From contig NC_081334.1 in assembly GCF_022539665.2 (NCBI RefSeq), positions 7,658,424-7,722,423 of the forward strand: DNA of 64,000 nt, written 5' to 3'. The first letter of the stretch is position 1, and the number at the start of each line of letters is the position of its first letter. This document shows, piece by piece, positions 58,056 to 64,000 of the stretch. The translations under genes were made by a program, and so were the position numbers. The notes below the pieces were generated by a model. That model made no database searches, was not told where the DNA came from, and was given only the letters and a program-made list of their open reading frames with translations. Source of the stretch: Daphnia carinata (lineage: Eukaryota > Arthropoda > Branchiopoda > Diplostraca > Daphniidae).

Positions 58056-60250
58056 GTAGGACACGAAACATTTTTATTGTTTTATGTTGCCTCAACTATC
58101 CAGCTGAACCATGACCCCCAACCCCTCCCCCCACTCTCTTCTGGTTAGACTACATTATTATTAGGGTTTCATTTTGTGTGGCATCGCTTTTAAAATCATT
58201 GGAAGCTTTTGATTTATGTCGTTATCCGCGTGTTGGGTGCGCGCACAGCGGCCATTTCGTACACTGTTTTCATCCGGAAGCCGTAGGGCACAACCACATG
58301 CTTTCATATGTGTATATTTGAGATATGCAGTCGATGAATCAAAGAACTGACGCACAAGATGAAAAGGAAATCCCATCAGAAAAGAGTCATGAAAAAAATA
58401 GGATAAATAACGTAGGAGCTATAGGACTATAGAGAGCGTCGTGATCGATGTTTCGACTCCCGACCGAGACTCTGGAAGCTCCCCCACCGACCACACGCAT
58501 TACGAATGCACGCAAGGCACCATTTTTGTTGACTCGAAGAAGATAACAAAAGCTCTCCCCTGTTCGTTCTTTTCTTATTAAGTGCCAGTAAACAAAAAAA
58601 AAACCGCAACGTCTTTCTTGGAATCCCAACATCCGCGTCTTTGGTTTTTCTTGCATCCATTTTTTTTTTAAGGCTAAAGGGGAGAGGCCAGGTAGATCGC
58701 GTACGTGTAAATAGCATCGTTTATATTTGATTATTAAAGGATGGACTGCGATTATTTTTATTTCTTTATTGGCGCCATTTTTTTTTCTTGTTATTCAGTA
58801 CCAAGTTTTTTTTTAAACTAGTTAATCACGAAAAAGCGCACGTGAGTCATTCGCGCTTTATTACGCTATTTCCGATTCTTCGTATTTATTTTTTATTTTC
58901 AGTATGTGTACATATCCTGTATCAAACGAAGCCACGCCATTGCGTTGTTCAAAAAAAAAAAATAATAAGGGGACACAGACGCTTTATTTATATTGTCGTT
59001 TCGTTCGCTTCACAAAACTAGAAAGGAAGAACGTAATAACTCGTCCAGGTGATGGTGTGGTCGTGCTAAAGTCAGCTGTTACACACAATTGTTTCCCCCC
59101 CCCTTCCCTTCAGTGTTTTTTGTGGAACCTGCACGAATTTATTAGCTGTTGCATGTGCTAGAAAGAAAAAAAAAGCGCAAGTCCCGATATGGTTTGACGT
59201 CATGGGGCGCAAAGGGGTGGTATTATGCAGGACCCCGAAAAAAACTAAGAGTAACTAGGTCACAAGGCCGCCCACCTTTTCACGTCTTGTTTTTTTTTTT
59301 TTCAAAAGATGAACATTTTTTTTTTGTTTTGTTTTGTTTTATTTTCTGTCTGGTTGCGTTCACGGTCTTTTCGACTCATCTCTTTCTTCTTCTTCTTCTT
59401 TTTTTTCACTTGAGTGCTGGCGCTGGGAAGGTGAGCAATGGGGCGGAGTTTTTCACAATTGTAAGAAGAAGCCAAAAAAAAAAAAAAAAAATAGAGAAAT
59501 CCTTCATTATCACGTCACGACCTTTTCCCTCCATCACCACCTCGAGGGCTCGTTAGCGTGTTTTCCCAAATGAAACGAAATTACGACACAGAAAGTACTT
59601 GAACCGTGTCACATTCCCGGACATTCACGAAAGAGGAGGAGGTTTCGCTTGCTCTCGAAAAAAATTCCCTTTGTGCATTACACCAATCGTGCGCGATATT
59701 TAGATTTAAAATACTGGTTTATTAGTCCAAATCGGCCGATGATTTTTTGGCAGGGTTTCTTTTGTGTCTTGTTCGTGTCAAAGACACGCACACCTTTTGA
59801 CCTGCTTTTTTTTTTTTTTTTTTTAAAGTATTTTGAAATTCAAAAAAGAAAAGAAGAAGACATGAACATCCATTCGGGATTGGGCCCCCCTCTGATTTTT
59901 CAATGGCCCTTGCGAATAAAGAAGAAGAAGGAAAAAAAAAAAAAAAAACTGTCTCCTGGCCATTTTAAGGGCAAAAAGAAGGGCGGCCAACTATAGAAAA
60001 AAAAAAAGAAAAGAAGAGGGCCGTTGAAGTTATAAAAACGGAACGGAAATCACTTGCTATAAAGACAACAAACAACTCAACACACAAACAAACAACAAAC
60101 GATCAAAACGCCAGACGAAGAGGTCAACAACAAGAAAAAAAAAAAAAAAAAATTATAATAATAAAAGAAGGCGAGAAAATAAATCCTGGCCTGGCGCCGG
60201 AATGTCCTGGCGCCTCCATCGTTTTCCTCCAAATATCCCGCCAACACTTG

Positions 60251-60282
<32 letters not shown>

Positions 60283-61418
60283 TAAACGATTGCCAACATC
60301 AACGGTCCCATTCCGATTTTTTTTTGATTTTTTTTTTTTCACAAGCTTACACAAAAATTGTTGAAACATTTCGCTCTTTTACTTCTTCCGGCGCCATCAA
60401 CGGATATCCTCCTCCCCGACCCCCCTCCGAATAAAAACTTTTAAACAATAAAAGAGCGTATGTAAAAGAAGGTGGACAATGTATGTAGCGCACATACCGA
60501 AATAAATAAAGAGACGGTGAGGATCATATCGGATTAACAAGCGAAAAAAAAATCCGCACCCTCGGCCCTGGATTCAACTGACGGTGCGATCAAACCGATA
60601 GCCTTTTGCTATTGGCCCCTCCCCTCCCCCTTGCCAACAGCAAGTAGATGCATCTGACCATCTATCCATCATTCTTTCGACGTGTTGTACAGGTTACACA
60701 CACGAGGAAAGGGAGGGGATAGCTATGAGGGTGTGGAGGCTATTGTCGTATAGCGATTAATACTTTGTAACACAATCATCCATACCAGTTCTTTATAAAA
60801 AGATCCTTCTTTTTTTTTTTTTTTCTCTGTGTATATTCGGAAGCGATAAAAAAAAAAGATACAGAAACGCGTAAAAACTGAGAACATTCGAAACCTGTGG
60901 GAAATTGTTCGAATATTCTTTTTTTTTTTTTTTTTTTTAAAGGGAGATGAAATCGACACAGTGAATCGACATTTTTTGGGGCCTGAAAAGAGAAGAATCT
61001 CACGTTGTTTTTGTTGTTTTGTATGCGTCTTCCGAACCAGTTTTAAATTTCACCACTACCTTCCTTTTCTTTGCCTCCTATTGATGGTTCACAGTGCTGA
61101 GTATACCCTCACGACCCACCCGGCATTTCTTTCCTTTTTTATTTGTCAATAACGTAACGTGTTACAAAAGAAATCAAAAGTTTTCACGGAGGGGCGGCCA
61201 TTTTTCGACCGCTTCCAATCGAAAAACGTTGCTCACATTTTTAGCCGATAGGTGCACGGTTAGGGCATAACACGAAATCGGTGGGGTTTTGATGTCATAT
61301 ACGTTTTCGAGGGGTGTACGACACACATAGTGGTGGTAGGGCATTATAGTGTGGTTGGATGGAAATAAAGACAGGTGGGTTGGGCTCTCTCTACACGCAC
61401 AGAAATGTGTGTAGAAAT
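58056..61418. other. Repeat-rich non-coding region, probably intron of the 57847 gene
   Basis: AT-rich with many long homopolymers, including A30 at 60251-60280. Isolated donor-like sites (58840, 59430) are not attached to any convincing coding frame. No gene is supported. Confidence 0.55.
60251..60280. repeat. Poly-A tract (A30)
   Basis: Thirty consecutive A in a non-coding region. A shorter poly-A tract and several poly-T tracts lie nearby. Confidence 0.9.
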
Positions 61419-61476
61419 GAGAGAGAGAGAGAGAGATAGAGAGAGGGAATAACCGCTGCGGGGCAACTTGCAGCTC

Positions 61477-61507
<31 letters not shown>

Positions 61508-61526
61508 TTTACGGGAGAGAGAGAGA
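61419..61526. promoter_or_regulatory. GAGA-repeat region upstream of a putative promoter
   Basis: Two GA-rich blocks (61419-61446 and 61515-61526) flank a T-run. GAGA-type repeats bind GAGA-factor-like proteins at many arthropod promoters. Here they precede an initiator-like TCAGTC at 61645-61650, which supports, but does not prove, promoter activity. Confidence 0.4.
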
Positions 61527-61644
61527 ACTTTAGTTGCTGACTGGTTTGCTAGCGTGGCTCTTCTAACAAACGAAAGAACGGAGAAGTAGAAGAAGAAATA
61601 AAAAAAAAAAAAGGGAGACTCATGCTGCATTCTCATCTCGGCTC

Positions 61645-61911
61645 TCAGTCAAGCTCGCTAGTGTTTGTCGGCCGCTCCTCCGTCTGCCTCGCTGCTGCCG
61701 CTGCACAGCCTCAACAAGAGATTATTTATATATATATTTTTTAAATATTCATCTTGCCCTTTTTTGATTTTGTGGAGTGACAATCCAAGACGAATCGCAA
61801 TCATGTTTTAAAAAGAAACAAGTGCTGCGCTATTTCGCTTCAAAAGATTTTGTTCACATCGATACGCACGGGAGGGAATATTATTTGACGTCCACAACAA
61901 AGAACGATGAG
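61645..61911 (+). other. Putative 5' exon with TCAGT initiator and splice donor
   Basis: Starting at an initiator-like CTCAGTCAAG, a GC-richer block of about 100 bases (CGGCCGCTCCTCCGTCTGCC and neighbours) leads into AT-rich sequence. It ends at a donor-like GATGAG/GTAAAA. An ATG lies five bases before the donor (61907), so translation could start there with only one codon and two bases in this exon. No downstream coding exon was identified, so this could be a new gene or an alternative promoter of the gene starting at 57847. Confidence 0.35.
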
Positions 61912-62713
61912 GTAAAAAAAAAAAAGAAAATTTCGTGAATTTATTTTTTATTTAAATCAATTGTTTCGTGTAAAAAAAAAAAAAAAAAAAAAGTTCAACA
62001 AGTGGTTTTTAAAAAAATGGGAGGGGTCTCCATGCCGTGTGTGTCTCGTTGCTGAGGTCATCCATTAATCTCTGTCTGAGCTCAGTTCCCTCTTCTTCTT
62101 CTTCTTCTTGCACCGCACTGGAAAAAAAAAAAAGGGCAGGAAGTGCGCCCCTGTTTTTGTGGCATTCATTTCTTCACTCACATTTTGATGTCACTCATTT
62201 CACTGCTGCGTGCATAAATCCAACAGACTTTGATTGAAAAAAAAAAAAAAAAAAGAGAGAGAGAGAACCTCAAAAGAATAAGGAGAAGCTCACGTAACAC
62301 AAGCGAGTTCAACGTATCCGCGAATATATACAGTATATATATATATATATTTTTTAACCTTAATTTCCTCCCCGCCTCGCTCGTCCCGCTTCTGCCGAAT
62401 CGACGGCCGGAGGATGTCAGACATTCTTTGCCTTCTTAAAAACCGCTCACGTTCTATTGTCCCGAAGAAAGAAAGAAAAAAAAAAAAAAGGCCCCCAAAT
62501 TTTGCGCCATTTTCTTTGAAGTCGAAACGTACACACAGACACACAGAAAAACGAGTTGTAAATTTTTTTTGTTTTCAAAGGGAACACGCTCACGTTCTCA
62601 AAGGATAAAAAGAAAATGTGTGTTTGTAAACGGTGTTGACATTAATCCGGGTCAAACTCTAGCCAAATAAAGGATCGCTGGGGTACACCACGCTATTCTA
62701 ACAGTCTCTCTCG

Positions 62714-62752
<39 letters not shown>

Positions 62753-63094
62753 ATTATCTCCTATTCAGCATAGTATACAAGACATTCTTTTTTTTTTTCC
62801 AAGTCTTTCTCTCTCTCAGTCCAATCCTTTTGTTTTTATTTATTTTTTTTTTTTTACGGTTTTGGAAATGAGTCGGAATGCGGGCTAAACAACTGAAACG
62901 AAAATTACTAACTAGCCCCATCACACGAAACGACATTCACCGAGTTCGAGTCGATGAAACACCTTGATTTTTTTTTCTTATTAAAAAAATAAATAAATGT
63001 TATTTAAGGATAACCGTTAACCTAGATTTTTGAATTTTTTTTTTTTTTTTTTTTTTTTGGTTGTTGTAACCCCTTTGACGCCCGTTGTGAGGTG

Positions 63095-63132
<38 letters not shown>

Positions 63133-64000
63133 TACAGCGTGCCATAGGGCTACGTTATACAGGTGGTGAGGGCCCGTGGGCCTTGCGTACCGCAACAACC
63201 CGAGGGGAGGGAATCTTTGGTACAGCAGCAGCACACGCAAAGGGGGCACGCACGAACGCCTGCCATTAGCATCATTCCATAGAGTACTATTGAAATCACG
63301 AAAAAAAAAATCAAAGAAAGAGAGAATCCTTGAAGAAGAAGAAATATAGAAAACGAAGAGAGAGAGAGAAAGAGAGGCCAACTAAAACTTGTTGATTGAT
63401 TCGATTGCGCCGTTAAATGTGCGTGAATGGTCCTCTGTTTTTTTTTCTTGTTGCTTGAAAATAGAATGATCAAGCCAGCTCTCTCTCTCTCTCTCTCTTT
63501 GCAGTCTATCTCTTCTCCGCCCTTTTTTTTTTTTGCGGTTCTTCCACCAATACACACAAACAAAGCAAAAAGATTATTTTCAAGAAACACGACACACAAC
63601 CTTGGCCTGTATAGAGTTAAGACGGGTTATATCCATCGTTTATTTGTGTTTTCTTTTTCTCTTGTGCTTTTCATACGTGGCGGGACATTCACGTTCTCAA
63701 CCCAAACGTGAATTACTCTTTACCTCGTTCCTTTTCAATATATTTCGTTTTTTTTTTCCATTTTTAAGAAGCAAGGGAGGTGGAGCCGTACGACAATCGC
63801 GCACGTCTAGGCAAAGTGAAAGTGGCGTGTATGTTTTTTTTTATCATCTTCGTTCGTAAATGCTCCGTCTTTTGTGTGCGCATACGAGAGTTTGAACGAA
63901 AATTTCAAAAAAAAAAAAAAAAAAGTATGACGCCGTGAATGTTTTCGAGGTCGAACGAGTCAGCAGCAGCATCCCACCCAAACGATTCTTTTGCATATAC
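61912..64000. other. Terminal non-coding region; no gene seen
   Basis: Contains very long T tracts (T31 at 62718-62748; more near 63036-63058 and 63098-63127), an AT run near 62335-62350, and CT/GA runs near 63357-63375 and 63479-63498. A less AT-rich patch at 63128-63270 has open frames on both strands but no recognisable domain or splice structure. Confidence 0.5.
62718..62748. repeat. Poly-T tract (T31)
   Basis: Thirty-one consecutive T, among the longest homopolymers seen. Confidence 0.9.

Noticed and set aside
1-64000. CRISPR arrays, bacterial operons, phage or viral genes, and transposon terminal repeats
   Set aside because: None seen. Spliced genes, TATA boxes and arthropod protein families show eukaryotic nuclear DNA. 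Repeats are microsatellites and homopolymers, not spaced direct repeats.

Overview
The window is animal nuclear DNA, most likely from a crustacean close to Daphnia (water fleas). It is AT-rich and full of long A/T homopolymers and CA/GA/AT microsatellites. Genes are compact, with GT-AG introns often under 150 bp. The recognisable proteins are arthropod-specific: cuticular proteins with the Rebers-Riddiford (RR) chitin-binding domain, and a DPR-type neuronal immunoglobulin protein. The species is an inference from protein style and gene architecture, not a database match. I see no bacterial, viral or recognisable transposon genes, and no tRNA, rRNA or CRISPR.

Layout. (1) 1-8.3 kb, minus strand: a secreted low-complexity protein with a degenerate C-terminal RR-like domain (1261-3118). 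Around it lie fragments of what may be a larger minus-strand gene whose 3' part leaves the window at position 1. (2) 8.3-16.2 kb: no gene I can support. (3) 16.2-31.0 kb: a cuticular cluster of four genes, three on plus (16310-18726, 22242-22943, 29836-31036) and one on minus (26205-27047). Each has a TATA box and a tiny first coding exon of 4-6 codons that begins the signal peptide. (4) 31.0-46.2 kb: 15 kb without a supported coding gene, probably regulatory or 5' non-coding sequence of the next gene. (5) 46.26-55.4 kb: a seven-exon plus-strand DPR-family gene encoding a two-Ig membrane protein. (6) 57.7-58.1 kb: the first coding exon of another plus-strand gene that resembles a Rab-effector N-terminus; its continuation was not found. 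(7) 58.1-64.0 kb: mostly repeat-rich non-coding DNA with a GA-rich promoter-like region near 61.4-61.9 kb.

How the parts fit. The cuticle genes should act together in epidermal cells to build chitinous exoskeleton: the RR domain binds chitin, and the Pro/Gln/Arg-rich tails form the matrix. Two neighbours, one on each strand, also carry an Asp-rich DxDxDGIPD-like loop just after the RR domain. That resembles a calcium-binding loop and could couple chitin binding to calcification. This is the most interesting hypothesis in the window. The DPR gene belongs to neuronal recognition and has no evident functional link to the cuticle cluster.

All exon joins were made by hand from splice signals and reading frame. 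No similarity search or transcript data was available.
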